From: an uncultured Bacteroidales bacterium
GTDB taxonomy: Bacteria > Bacteroidota > Bacteroidia > Bacteroidales > F082
Length of the DNA stretch: 27,235 nucleotides
Direction of reading: 5' to 3'
Assembly: GCA_937896505.1 (NCBI GenBank)
Contig: CALBNP010000006.1
Span: 1 to 27,235 of the forward strand
The position numbers were made by a program, and so were the translations under genes. Of the stretch, positions 7,784 through 16,840 are shown piece by piece; within the stretch, counting starts at the first letter, position 1; each line of letters starts with the position of its first letter. The notes under the pieces were generated by a model, which ran no database searches, was not told the origin of the DNA, and was given only the letters and a program-made list of their open reading frames with translations.

Positions 7784-8926
7784 ATGAAAATACTTCACAC
7801 CAGCGACTTACACATCGGGAAGCGAGTCAACGAATACGCTTTACTCGAAGAACAAGAGTTCGTTCTGAAACAAATCATCGACATTGCCCAAAGCGAAAAG
7901 CCTGAGGTCATCATCCTTGCAGGCGACATCTACGACAAAAGCATTCCATCGGCTGAAGCCGTAAGCCTGTTCGACGACTTCCTGGTCAATCTTGCCAAGC
8001 TCGGCAAAGACATCTTCATCATCAGCGGCAACCACGACTCGGCCGAGCGCATCGCATTTGCATCGCGCATCATGGAAGCCAGCAAAATACACCTTTCGCC
8101 CGTCTTTAACGGCAAAATCGCTCCCATCATCTTGAACGACGGCGAAACAGAACTGGCCGTTTACATGCTTCCTTTCATCAAGCCAGCCATCGAGCAGCAT
8201 TTTGCCGACGAAGGGACCGAAATCAAGACCTACGACGAAGCCATGCGATACGTCATCAGCCAAATGGGCATCGACAAGACGCGCCGCAATGTTCTCGTCA
8301 CCCACCAGTTCATCACCAACGCCGAACGCACCGAGTCGGAAGACGTCATGGTTGGCGGTTTGGACAACATCGACGCTTCGGCCTTCGACGGCTTCGACTA
8401 TGTCGCCTTGGGCCACCTTCACCGTCCGCAGTCATGCGGGAAAGAAACGATTCGCTACAGCGGCTCTCCACTGAAATACTCCTTCTCCGAAGTCAACGAC
8501 AAGAAATCAGTCACCATCATCGAAATCAAGGGAAATGATTCACCAAGCATTACCCCAAAGCCTCTGACCCCACTTCACGAATGGTTCGACTTGCGAGGTA
8601 CCTACGACGAACTCACAGCAAAGACATTCTACGACGGAAAAGGCTACCAAGAAGCCTTCGTCCGCATCACCCTCACCGACGAAGACGACATCCCCGATGG
8701 CATGCGCAAACTCAAAAGCATCTACCATCGCCTCATGGAGCTGCGTTACGACAACAAACGTACACGCGCTGGCATGACATCAATCGGCAAACCCATGGAT
8801 GTAGAAGCACTGCAACCCGACAAGCTTTTCGGCGACCTCTTCGAAAAGCAAAACGGACAAGCATTGAGCGAAGAACAAAAACGATACATGAACGAAACCA
8901 TCGAAACCATTTTCAACAAAAACTAA
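7784..8926 (+). CDS. sbcD: SbcD, nuclease subunit of the SbcCD complex
   Basis: A 380-residue member of the Mre11/SbcD calcineurin-like phosphoesterase family. With SbcC it cuts hairpins and processes blocked DNA ends, removing palindromes that form cruciforms. All metal-binding motifs are present: D8 and H10 (SDLHIG), D48 (AGDIYD), N83/H84/D85 (GNHDS), H174 (VTHQF), and H211/H213 (GHLHRP). The region after about residue 260 is the capping and SbcC-binding part and ends in a helical tail. sbcC begins 5 bases after the stop, so the two form an operon and are made together. Length is close to the family norm. Confidence 0.97.
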   Translation: MKILHTSDLHIGKRVNEYALLEEQEFVLKQIIDIAQSEKPEVIILAGDIYDKSIPSAEAVSLFDDFLVNLAKLGKDIFIISGNHDSAERIAFASRIMEASKIHLSPVFNGKIAPIILNDGETELAVYMLPFIKPAIEQHFADEGTEIKTYDEAMRYVISQMGIDKTRRNVLVTHQFITNAERTESEDVMVGGLDNIDASAFDGFDYVALGHLHRPQSCGKETIRYSGSPLKYSFSEVNDKKSVTIIEIKGNDSPSITPKPLTPLHEWFDLRGTYDELTAKTFYDGKGYQEAFVRITLTDEDDIPDGMRKLKSIYHRLMELRYDNKRTRAGMTSIGKPMDVEALQPDKLFGDLFEKQNGQALSEEQKRYMNETIETIFNKN

Positions 8927-8931
8927 ATACC

Positions 8932-11709
8932 ATGAGACCACACAAACTGACCATCTCGGCCTTCGGGCCCTACGCAGGAAACGTCGAAGTCGATTTCGAT
9001 AAATTAGGAAACAACGGACTCTTCCTCATCACCGGCGACACAGGAGCAGGCAAGACCACCATCTTCGATGCCATCACCTTTGCCCTCTTCGGCGAAGCCA
9101 GCGGCAACGCACGCGACGACTCGATGTTCCGCTCGACATACGCCAAACCCGAAACCCCAACCTTCGTTGAACTCGAATTCGAATATGCTGGCAAGCAATA
9201 CAAAGTGAAGCGCTCGCCCAAGCAGCTTCGTCCCAAAGACCGTGGAATAGGACTGACAGAAAAGAAAGCTGAAGCCGAACTGCAAATCGGCAGCGGAGTC
9301 CCTATCACCGATATCAAGCAAGTCAATGCCAAACTCAATGAAATTCTCGGTGTTGATTTCTCGCAATACTCACAAATCGCCATGATTGCCCAAGGCCAGT
9401 TCCGCGAATTGCTTCTTGCCGACACCAAGAAACGCGCCGAGATTTTCCGCAACATCTTCAAGACCAGCGGTTATCTCGATTTGCAGAAAAAACTGCAAGA
9501 AAATGCCAACGAGGTTTATGGCAAGGTTCAAGACCTCAGGAAAAGCGCTGCCCAATATGTAAATGGAGCAGTCTGCCACGAAACCAATCCTCATTTTGCT
9601 GATTTGTTGGCAGCCAAGGAAAACTTCAAGAAAGGAGAATTGTCCATCGACGAACTCACCAATCTCATCAACGCCATTCACGATGAAGATGTTGCGAACA
9701 AAGAGGAATTGACCACCGAGAGCCAGAAGCTCCAAGAGCAGATTGACGCACTGAAAAAGCAACTCGACGAAATCAAGGCATATCAAACCAACAAGAAAAA
9801 ACATGACGATACCGTTGCTGAACGAAACCGCCAAGAGAAAGAAGTCAAGCCAATTCTTGACAAAAAACTCAACGAAGAAAAGGGACACCAACCCGAGATT
9901 GATGCGTTGAACAAGGAAATTCCACAAATGGAATTGCTGATGCCTAATTACAAACGACTTACAGAGTGTGTCAAAAAGATTGAAACCAACAAAAAAGATA
10001 GTGAACGCAACGACCAAGACTATGAAAAAGTGATGACTGAATCCGATAAGCTCGACAAAACCATCAAGAAAAAAGAAGAAGAGCTGAAAAACATCCAAGA
10101 TCCGACGGCAGACATCACTAGTAAGACCGAACACCGCCAAAAGCTAAAAAACGATGACGCAAAGGACATCGACTCATTGGATAAAGACATTATTGGATAC
10201 AACACTGAAAAGGGAAAACTGCCCTCATTGGAGGATGCTGTCAGAAAGACTTCTGCCGATTACCAAAAGGCACGCGACGAATACAGCAACGATTTCCAAC
10301 TATTCATTGCCGAACAAGCTGGCATCATCGCCGAAAACCTGATGGATGGTACTCCGTGCCCAGTGTGCGGTTCCATCCACCACCCTACTCTTGCATCTAA
10401 ATCGGCCAAAGCCCCGACCCAAGCCCAACTCAATCAGCTCAAAAAGAAAGAAGACGAACTACTTAAAGATGCCAACGAAGCTGTCCAACGACTCGGCAAC
10501 AAAAAAACCGAACTTGACACGACCTTAAAGAACTTGCAGCCACGCATCAGTCAAATTCTAGGTGAATGCATGATTGACGAGGTTCCACAGAAAATCGAAG
10601 CTCGTAAAACCGAAATCCGAAATGAATACAACCAATTGGGAAACGAGCTTGAAAAACTCAACGCCATCAAGCAACGCAAAGAACAATTAGAAAGAGATCT
10701 GCCTACCGACAGGACAAAACTTGACGAACTAAAAGAAAGCATTTCGAAGTGCAATTCGGAAAAATCACGCCTGATAGCTGAAAGAGAAGGTATTGAAAAC
10801 CAATTGACCACTATTAAGGAATCACTTGCATTCTCCTCTGAAATCGAAGCCGCCAAAGCCCTTGATGACAAGAAAAACAAGAAAAAACAATTGGAAAACG
10901 CACTTGCCAAAGCAAATGATGCCATCCAACAATACAACACTAATTTAGCCTCACTCGACGGCCAAATCAAGCAACTAGCTGAACTCGTCAAAGAAGAACC
11001 AAAGATTGACGAAACGGCGACCACCCAGCTGATGGCCGAAGCCGAAACAGCCAAACGAGAGAAAGATACTGTCATCCAAAAACTCAGCACCAACATCACC
11101 ATCAATCACGACATCCTTGATAAAGTGGCTACGACAACAGGCAAGTTGTCGGTGCTCGAAAAAGAGTATCAAATGAAAAAGACACTCTCCGACACTGCCA
11201 ATGGCCAACTCGCCGGCAAAGAACGCATCAGCCTTGAGACTTACGTCCAGACCGCCTATTTCGACCGCATCATCCAGCGAGCCAACACAAGACTCCTGGT
11301 CATGTCGAACGGACAATATGAATTAAGGCGACGCAAGACCTTCAGCGGAGGTGCACAAACCGGTCTCGAACTCAATGTCCTCGACCACTATAATGGCACC
11401 GAGCGCAACGTTCGCTCGCTCTCGGGCGGCGAATCGTTCAAGGCTTCACTCTCGTTGGCACTCGGACTGTCGGACGAGATACAGTCATCAGCCGGTGGCA
11501 TCCAACTCGACACCATGTTCATCGACGAAGGCTTCGGCTCACTCGACGAGAACTCGCTCCAGCAAGCCCTCAAAGTGCTCAACGAACTCACCACAGGCGA
11601 CCGCCTCATCGGCATCATCTCACACGTCGCCGAACTGAAGCAAATCGAAAAGCAGATCCTTGTCGAAAAAGACGACAAGAACTACAGCACAATCAAGACG
11701 ATTGCATAA
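8932..11709 (+). CDS. sbcC: SbcC, ATPase subunit of the SbcCD complex
   Basis: A 925-residue SMC/Rad50-like protein. The frame is open well upstream, inside sbcD, but the conserved N-terminus MRPHKLTISAFGPYAG fixes the start at 8932, just after the sbcD stop. Walker A is GDTGAGKTT at residues 35-43. Long Lys/Glu-rich coiled coils (about 200-440 and 490-780) flank a zinc hook, C476-P-V-C479, almost exactly mid-protein. The C-terminal lobe has the ABC signature LSGGESF (S831-G-G-E) and Walker B MFIDEGFGSLD (862-872). ATP binding by two head domains regulates the SbcD nuclease. The hook joins two complexes through zinc. The gene ends at a strong hairpin shared with fusA. Confidence 0.97.
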   Translation: MRPHKLTISAFGPYAGNVEVDFDKLGNNGLFLITGDTGAGKTTIFDAITFALFGEASGNARDDSMFRSTYAKPETPTFVELEFEYAGKQYKVKRSPKQLRPKDRGIGLTEKKAEAELQIGSGVPITDIKQVNAKLNEILGVDFSQYSQIAMIAQGQFRELLLADTKKRAEIFRNIFKTSGYLDLQKKLQENANEVYGKVQDLRKSAAQYVNGAVCHETNPHFADLLAAKENFKKGELSIDELTNLINAIHDEDVANKEELTTESQKLQEQIDALKKQLDEIKAYQTNKKKHDDTVAERNRQEKEVKPILDKKLNEEKGHQPEIDALNKEIPQMELLMPNYKRLTECVKKIETNKKDSERNDQDYEKVMTESDKLDKTIKKKEEELKNIQDPTADITSKTEHRQKLKNDDAKDIDSLDKDIIGYNTEKGKLPSLEDAVRKTSADYQKARDEYSNDFQLFIAEQAGIIAENLMDGTPCPVCGSIHHPTLASKSAKAPTQAQLNQLKKKEDELLKDANEAVQRLGNKKTELDTTLKNLQPRISQILGECMIDEVPQKIEARKTEIRNEYNQLGNELEKLNAIKQRKEQLERDLPTDRTKLDELKESISKCNSEKSRLIAEREGIENQLTTIKESLAFSSEIEAAKALDDKKNKKKQLENALAKANDAIQQYNTNLASLDGQIKQLAELVKEEPKIDETATTQLMAEAETAKREKDTVIQKLSTNITINHDILDKVATTTGKLSVLEKEYQMKKTLSDTANGQLAGKERISLETYVQTAYFDRIIQRANTRLLVMSNGQYELRRRKTFSGGAQTGLELNVLDHYNGTERNVRSLSGGESFKASLSLALGLSDEIQSSAGGIQLDTMFIDEGFGSLDENSLQQALKVLNELTTGDRLIGIISHVAELKQIEKQILVEKDDKNYSTIKTIA

Positions 11710-11716
11710 CTAAACG

Positions 11717-11744
11717 AAGAAAGGTGCGTTGCCGCACCTTTCTT
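11717..11744. terminator. Bidirectional terminator between sbcC and fusA
   Basis: AAGAAAGGTGCG (11717-11728) pairs perfectly with CGCACCTTTCTT (11733-11744) around a TTGC loop. It serves two convergent genes. Confidence 0.88.
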
Positions 11745-11750
11745 CATCTC

Positions 11751-13820
11751 TTATTCTTTCTGGTTCCGTTCCTTCACGATTTCCTCCTGCTTGTCCTTAG
11801 GAGTTGGCGCGTATTGGTAGAACTCCATCGAATAGTTGGCTCGACCTGACGAGAGGTTACGCAACGCGGTGGCATAGCCGAACATCTCCATCAGCGGGAC
11901 GAAGGCATCCAACTTCTGTGAGCCCTTACGGAAACGACGCATGGCCTCGATACGGCCACGACGTTTGTTGACATCGCCCGTCACATTGCCGATGTAATCG
12001 TCAGGCGTATTGATTTCCACCTTCATCATCGGTTCAAGCAACACTGGGCTTGCCTTCATGAAAGCCTGCTTGAAGCACATCTGTGCGCAAAGCTGGAAGG
12101 CCATGTCGCTCGAATCGACAGGGTGCGAACTGCCATCCACAAGGACACACTTCACATCCACGACAGGATAGCCAGCAAATGGACCTTTGTTCATGGCCGC
12201 TGTCAGACCCTTCTGCACCGATGGGATGAATTCCTTCGGGATGACACCACCCTTGGTGATATCGACAAACTCGAAGCCCTTGCCAGGATTAGGCTCGAAG
12301 CGGATGACGGTGTGGGCAAACTGGCCCTTACCACCAGTCTGTTTCACGAAGCGATAGTCGCATTCGAATGGCGCTGTGATGGTCTCGCGGAACGACACCG
12401 AAGGCGCTCCAACAGTAACCGGCACCTTGAACTCTTCCTTCAGGCGATCAACGATGATTTCAAGATGCAACTCACCCATACCAGCGATGATGGTCTCTTC
12501 CGTTTCCTCATCGAAGTGGGCACGGAACGATGGGTCTTCGTTGCAGAGTTTAGCCAAAGCCTCACCTAACTTGTTGCGGTTCTTCTTGTCCTCAAGGTTC
12601 ACCTTCATTTCGATGACCGCAGGAGGGATATGGATGTTCTCAAGCATGATAGGAGCCTTTTCGTCGCACAAGGTATCGCCCGTGCGGGTATATTTCATAC
12701 CCACGAGAGCCACGATTTCGCCCGTTCCGGCTTCGGTGATTTCCTCGCGTTCCTTGGCCTTGATGCGGAAAATACGTCCAACGCGCTCACTCTTGCCTTT
12801 GTTAGTATTATAAACGCTCATGCCGCTCGTCAGCTTGCCGCTGAAAATGCGGATGAAGGTCTGCTGGCCAACATACGGGTCGTTGATGAGCTTGAACGCC
12901 AAAGCCGAGAAAGGCTCGTTATCGGAAGGATTGCGCTGGATGGTCTTCTCTTCGTTTTCAGGGTCGTGGGCGATGACGGCACCCAAGTCCTTTGGCGAAG
13001 GCAGATAATCGACGATGGCATCCAAAAGCAGCTGGATACCTTTATTCTTATAGGCCGAACCACACAAGACAGGAACCATCATCAACTTGATGGTTGCATT
13101 GCGGATGGCCGACTTGAGCAAGTCGAGCGGTATCTCCTTGTCTTCGAGATAAAGTTCAGCCACCTCATCGTCCACGTCAGCCACCTTCTCGATAAGGTTG
13201 TGACGGGCGGCTTCGGCCTGTTCCTTCATGTTTTCCGGAATCGGTCCAACGATACGTTCCTTCTCCTTGAAAATGACCGAATTCATGTTGACAAGGTCGA
13301 TCATGCCTTCAAACGAAGCTTCAGAACCGATTGGCAGATGAAGAGCTACGGCATTGGCACCCAGATATTTGACCATTTGATTGATCACTTCATTGAAATC
13401 GGCACCCGTGCGGTCCATCTTGTTGACGAAGGCGATACGAGGCACACGATATTTGTCGGCTTGGTTCCAAACCGTCTCGCTCTGCGGTTGCACGCCACCC
13501 ACGGCGCAGAACACGGCCACCATGCCATCGATGACACGCAACGAGCGTTCCACCTCGACGGTGAAATCGACGTGACCGGGAGTATCAATCAAGTTGATTT
13601 GATGGTCGTTCCAATGGGCTGTGATGGCAGCAGATGCAATGGTGATGCCACGCTCCTGTTCCTGCTTCATGAAGTCCATCGTGGCTTGTCCGTCATGTGT
13701 TTCACCAACTTTTCGGTTCACGCCCGTGAAGAAAAGGATGCGTTCCGAGCAAGTGGTCTTTCCAGCATCGATATGCGCTGCGATACCGATGTTTCTCAAT
13801 TTCGATATATTCTGACTCAT
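11751..13820 (-). CDS. fusA: Elongation factor G
   Basis: A 689-residue translational GTPase that moves tRNA and mRNA through the ribosome and helps RRF recycle it. The G domain is intact: P-loop AHIDAGKT (15-22), switch I with ERGITIASAA, DTPGHVDF with the catalytic histidine H83, and NKMD at 133-136. Domains II to V follow, with GMGELHLEIIVDRLKEEF in domain III and the domain V segment ending near EFYQYAPTPKD. Here the gene stands alone rather than in the str operon (rpsL-rpsG-fusA-tufA). It therefore may be a paralogue of a str-operon copy elsewhere. Unlike the GTPase-deficient EF-G2 type described in Bacteroides, all GTPase residues are present. Whether it is the main EF-G cannot be told here. 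Confidence 0.96.
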   Translation of the reverse strand: MSQNISKLRNIGIAAHIDAGKTTCSERILFFTGVNRKVGETHDGQATMDFMKQEQERGITIASAAITAHWNDHQINLIDTPGHVDFTVEVERSLRVIDGMVAVFCAVGGVQPQSETVWNQADKYRVPRIAFVNKMDRTGADFNEVINQMVKYLGANAVALHLPIGSEASFEGMIDLVNMNSVIFKEKERIVGPIPENMKEQAEAARHNLIEKVADVDDEVAELYLEDKEIPLDLLKSAIRNATIKLMMVPVLCGSAYKNKGIQLLLDAIVDYLPSPKDLGAVIAHDPENEEKTIQRNPSDNEPFSALAFKLINDPYVGQQTFIRIFSGKLTSGMSVYNTNKGKSERVGRIFRIKAKEREEITEAGTGEIVALVGMKYTRTGDTLCDEKAPIMLENIHIPPAVIEMKVNLEDKKNRNKLGEALAKLCNEDPSFRAHFDEETEETIIAGMGELHLEIIVDRLKEEFKVPVTVGAPSVSFRETITAPFECDYRFVKQTGGKGQFAHTVIRFEPNPGKGFEFVDITKGGVIPKEFIPSVQKGLTAAMNKGPFAGYPVVDVKCVLVDGSSHPVDSSDMAFQLCAQMCFKQAFMKASPVLLEPMMKVEINTPDDYIGNVTGDVNKRRGRIEAMRRFRKGSQKLDAFVPLMEMFGYATALRNLSSGRANYSMEFYQYAPTPKDKQEEIVKERNQKE

Positions 13821-13910
13821 TGTATAAAATTAATTTTCGGAAACGATTCTGGGTTCCATTCCATGCGAGCCCCTTACATATCATTCATGTTTTCCGATTA
13901 TTTGCGGCTG

Positions 13911-13918
13911 CAAAATTA
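13911..13918 (-). promoter_or_regulatory. -7 box (TAATTTTG) for fusA
   Basis: It matches TAnnTTTG on the minus strand, 90 bases upstream of the start codon, giving a leader of roughly 80 bases. Confidence 0.45.
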
Positions 13919-13987
13919 CAAAAAAAGCAAAGACAGCTAACGGCTAAACTTTTTCCATATATAACTATAATGTTTTCAATAATTTAA

Positions 13988-14487
13988 TCAAATCTGCCCA
14001 TCACAGAAGACGCCTTCAACGGGTGGCAATGCGTAACGGATGAAGAATCCTATTTATTCTTCGTTTTTCCGAATTCTCAGTTCATGATCAAACAGTTCCT
14101 TATCAACACGTTGCTCAAAAGCCTCCAGTCTTGTGTTAATGGCGTATCCCCGCAAGAGATAATCCTTCAAGATCTGATTTGCCCAGATACGGAATTGAGT
14201 ACCACGGTTCGACTTGACCCGATAACCGACGGAAATGATCACATCCAAACTGAATAACTTTATTGGCTTGTCTGAATTTGCAATGTGCAAAAATTGCACA
14301 TTCCTTCCTCGTCTAATTCTTTTTCCTTAAACACATTGTTAATATGTTTAGTAATGACAGACCTATCTCTTTGAAACAGTTCCGACATCTGGCTTTGTGT
14401 CAGCCATACCGAATCATTCTCGACACGCACTTCCAGATTCAGCATATCATTCGGCTGATAAACAATGATTCCACTTTTCTGTTCCAT
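13988..14487 (-). pseudogene. Decayed RhuM-family gene (frameshift, stop, lost C-terminus)
   Basis: The remains of a RhuM (virulence protein RhuM-like, KilA-N/Bro-type DNA-binding) gene of usually about 330 residues. Segment 1 (14487 to about 14302) codes MEQKSGIIVYQPNDMLNLE... VWLTQSQMSELFQRDRSVITKHIN. One base is missing near 14301: restoring an A to GGAATG gives GGA AAT GTG and joins the frame of segment 2 (14299-14057), which carries LDVIISVGYRVKS and RGTQFRIWANQILKDYLLRG. An in-frame TAA at 14054-14056 follows. The same frame then continues with FFIRYALPPVEGVFCDGQI, a conserved family stretch, and stops at 13988; the last two thirds are gone. It begins 1 base after comM ends. The function of the intact family is poorly known and often linked to mobile DNA. 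Confidence 0.88.
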
Positions 14488-14488
14488 A

Positions 14489-16021
14489 TCAATTTCCCCA
14501 GCTTTCCCTATCAAGACTCCTATAGTTAATGGCTTCAGCAAGATGCCCAGGCTGGATGTTCTCGCTGCCGTCGAGGTCGGCAATGGTTCGCGAGACCTTC
14601 AAGATGCGGTCGAAGGCACGAGCCGAAAGGCCAAGTCGGTTCATCGCATTCTTCAGCATGGACTGACAGGCATCATCCAAGTCGCAGTATTTGGCGATGA
14701 GCTGCGAACTCATCTGCGCATTGGCATGGATGCTGGGAAAGTCTTTGTAGCGTTCCTCCTGAATCTTACGTGCAGCTATGACACGCTTCCGTACCTCCGC
14801 ACTCGACTCGCCACGATGCTTGTCCGACAAATCGTTGTAAGCCACAGGGACGACCTCGACATGCAAATCGATACGATCCATCAAAGGGCCTGAGATACGG
14901 TTCAGATACTTCTGCACTGCACCCGGAGGACATGTGCATTGGCGATCTGGGTGGTTGTAATAGCCACATGGACAAGGATTCATGGCGGCCACAAGCATGA
15001 AATTGGCAGGGAAATCAAGAGAGACCTTAGCGCGCGAAATGGTCACGATCCTGTCCTCCATCGGCTGCCTCATGACCTCAAGGACTTGTCGTTTGAATTC
15101 GGGGAGCTCGTCAAGAAAGAGCACACCATTATGAGCCAACGAGATTTCGCCAGGCTGGGGATAAGTCCCGCCTCCAACAAGGCCAGCATCAGAGATAGTA
15201 TGATGAGGGCTACGGAACGGGCGCGTGCGCAACAACGAAGAGTTTCCACCCATCAAGCCAGCCACAGAGTGGATTTTGGTGGTTTCGAGCGACTCAGCCA
15301 AGGTGAGCGGAGGCAAAATAGAAGGCATACGCTTGGCAAGCATCGTCTTGCCGCTTCCGGGAGGACCTATGAGAATGACATTGTGTCCGCCAGCAGCCGC
15401 AATCTCCAAAGCTCTCTTGATGTTTTCCTGCCCTTTCACATCGCTGAAGTCAAAACCGCAAATATCATCAATATCGGAAGTAAGCGTTTCTGTCTCAACA
15501 GGTTGGATACTACCATTACCATTCAAGATGTCAATCACTTCCGATATGTTTTCGACACCATAAACATCCAAGCCTTCAACCACGGCGGCTTCACGCGCGT
15601 TCGCTTTGGGCACAATCAAGCCTTTGAAACCTTCTTGCTGCGCCTTTATGGCTATCGGCAAGGTGCCTTTTATCGGATTGACCGTCCCATCCAGCGACAG
15701 CTCGCCCATAATGATAAAATCACCAATACGCTCAGCACCAATCTGTTCCGATGCGGCCATAATGCCGATGGCAATGGGGAGGTCGTAGGCCGAGCCTTCC
15801 TTTCGGATATCGGCAGGAGCCATATTAATGATGATTTTCCGGTGAGGGAAAGCGTAGCCAATGTTCGTCAAGGCAGCCTCGATGCGCTGTTGACTTTCTT
15901 TCACTGCATTGTCGGGCAATCCGACCAAAAAATACTGAATGCCTTTCTCGACGTTCACTTCAATCGTAACCAGAATGGCATCGATGCCATATAAGGCACA
16001 TCCAAAAGTCTTTACTAACAT
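14489..16021 (-). CDS. comM: ComM/YifB family AAA+ Mg-chelatase-like protein
   Basis: A 510-residue protein. ComM is a hexameric helicase that promotes branch migration during integration of taken-up DNA in naturally competent bacteria; in many other bacteria its role is untested. The N-terminal ChlI-like domain with a Lon-protease/S5 fold spans about 1-175 (MLVKTFGCALYGIDA, then APADIRKEGSAYDLPIA). The AAA+ core has Walker A GPPGSGKT (219-226) and Walker B GVLFLDELPEF (299-309), then the cysteine-rich loop NPCPCGYYNHPDRQCTCPP, and a C-terminal lid ending RSLDRESWGN. The open frame extends 23 codons upstream to 16090, but the family start MLVKTFG and the overlap-free spacing favour 16021. Both neighbours look acquired: a RhuM pseudogene 1 base downstream and a MuF-C-like gene 52 bases upstream. 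Confidence 0.94.
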   Translation of the reverse strand: MLVKTFGCALYGIDAILVTIEVNVEKGIQYFLVGLPDNAVKESQQRIEAALTNIGYAFPHRKIIINMAPADIRKEGSAYDLPIAIGIMAASEQIGAERIGDFIIMGELSLDGTVNPIKGTLPIAIKAQQEGFKGLIVPKANAREAAVVEGLDVYGVENISEVIDILNGNGSIQPVETETLTSDIDDICGFDFSDVKGQENIKRALEIAAAGGHNVILIGPPGSGKTMLAKRMPSILPPLTLAESLETTKIHSVAGLMGGNSSLLRTRPFRSPHHTISDAGLVGGGTYPQPGEISLAHNGVLFLDELPEFKRQVLEVMRQPMEDRIVTISRAKVSLDFPANFMLVAAMNPCPCGYYNHPDRQCTCPPGAVQKYLNRISGPLMDRIDLHVEVVPVAYNDLSDKHRGESSAEVRKRVIAARKIQEERYKDFPSIHANAQMSSQLIAKYCDLDDACQSMLKNAMNRLGLSARAFDRILKVSRTIADLDGSENIQPGHLAEAINYRSLDRESWGN

Positions 16022-16073
16022 ATTGCGTGTTTTTTTATTGATTTTCTTAAAAACTATCCCTCTATGGGAATTT

Positions 16074-16616
16074 TTACTTATTTTTGCCATCAGATTCCCT
16101 AACAGACGGATATGGAAAGAAATTGGGTCTCTCCAGAAGTGACGCTTGTTGGGGAGTTATCGTTTTATTCCGGAAAATTCCCTTCTCTTTGCTTGTCATC
16201 TTACCTGCCTTGCTAAAGACTGTTGAAATTGAATTTACCTCAAGATTTTTCCCCATGTTTTTCACATCTACTCCCGCCACAACGAATCCGTTTTCATACT
16301 CAATTACGGTATATATCCTATAGCCCTTAAGAATTGCTGAATTTTCGTCGTAATACTCAGTAATAGCAAAAGGGGCGACAATTGCTTCCGGCAATTGCAG
16401 CCAAACATCCTCACTTAACCTATGGGCTTTATCTTTTCCGATATGTTTCGATATCGTTCCATAAGAAATGGTAAACTTATCACCACGCAATCCCAACTCT
16501 TTCATGTAATACGGTGTTTCCGCCACCTCAAAAAAGTGTTGTTTATATTGCTTTGAAGCAAACTCTTTACCTCTTTCATAAATAACCCTTACCGCTTCAA
16601 TGAATGAATTATCCAT
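16074..16616 (-). CDS. Orphan phage MuF-C/BECR-like domain protein
   Basis: A 180-residue protein with no signal peptide or membrane segment. Residues about 38-135 read like the C-terminal domain of phage MuF-type proteins and related BECR-fold (barnase-EndoU-colicin-RelE-like) domains: FTISYGTISKHI, LSEDVWLQLPEAIVAPFAI, then YRIYTVIEYENGFVVAGVDV and VNSISTVFSK. The tail ITPQQASLLERPNF...YPS is also typical of large phage and conjugative polyvalent proteins. This assignment is from memory of the family pattern and is not proven. In phages the domain is usually fused to a portal or head protein; here it stands alone. ATG at 16616 is chosen over TTG at 16625. No convincing TAnnTTTG box exists; a near match (TTTCTTTG, 16653-16660) is present. 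No antitoxin-like partner is adjacent. Confidence 0.6.
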   Translation of the reverse strand: MDNSFIEAVRVIYERGKEFASKQYKQHFFEVAETPYYMKELGLRGDKFTISYGTISKHIGKDKAHRLSEDVWLQLPEAIVAPFAITEYYDENSAILKGYRIYTVIEYENGFVVAGVDVKNMGKNLEVNSISTVFSKAGKMTSKEKGIFRNKTITPQQASLLERPNFFPYPSVRESDGKNK

Positions 16617-16692
16617 AATAATCAACTATTAGTTCCACTTGTTTTCTCACTGCAAAGAAAAAACAACCGTCAAGAACTATCCGTTGATTAAA

Positions 16693-16734
16693 CGTTTGTA
16701 ATCGACTGTAAGCGTTTGTTGTCGTTTGCTGTCG
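16693..16734 (+). repeat. Three short iterons upstream of the MuF-C-like gene
   Basis: The 12-base unit CGTTTG-nnn-TCG occurs at 16693, 16713 and 16723, spaced 20 and 10 bases apart, so on one face of the helix. It lies 77-118 bases upstream of the 16616 start. It may be a regulator binding array or chance low complexity. The rest of 16617-16840 shows nothing else recognisable. Confidence 0.35.
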
Positions 16735-16840
16735 GATATATCACTGAAAAACAATGACTAATAAAAACACAACAAACCATGAACTTTGAACAATTTATGT
16801 CAAAGTCCAATTCTAGACTATAAAACCTAAACTTAAGACC

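Noticed and set aside
8581..8931. N-terminal extension of SbcC by 117 residues
   Set aside because: It overlaps the conserved 3' end of sbcD in another frame, and the family start is MRPHKLTISAFG at 8932.
9370..10140. 256-codon hydrophobic-looking open frame on the - strand
   Set aside because: It is antisense to the Lys/Glu-rich coiled coil of sbcC, which gives Phe/Leu-rich shadows on the other strand.
12630..13940. 436-codon open frame on the + strand
   Set aside because: It lies fully opposite fusA. It has no family pattern and reads like the shadow of a strongly biased gene.
14939..15994. 351-codon open frame on the + strand
   Set aside because: It is antisense to comM, with no recognisable domain or promoter of its own.
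16079..16087. TATTTTTG box on the + strand near 16079
   Set aside because: No + strand gene follows; it is a chance match inside the A/T-rich gap between two minus-strand genes.
16022..16090. N-terminal extension of ComM by 23 residues
   Set aside because: The lysine-rich extension is not part of the family, and the conserved start MLVKTFG lies at 16021.
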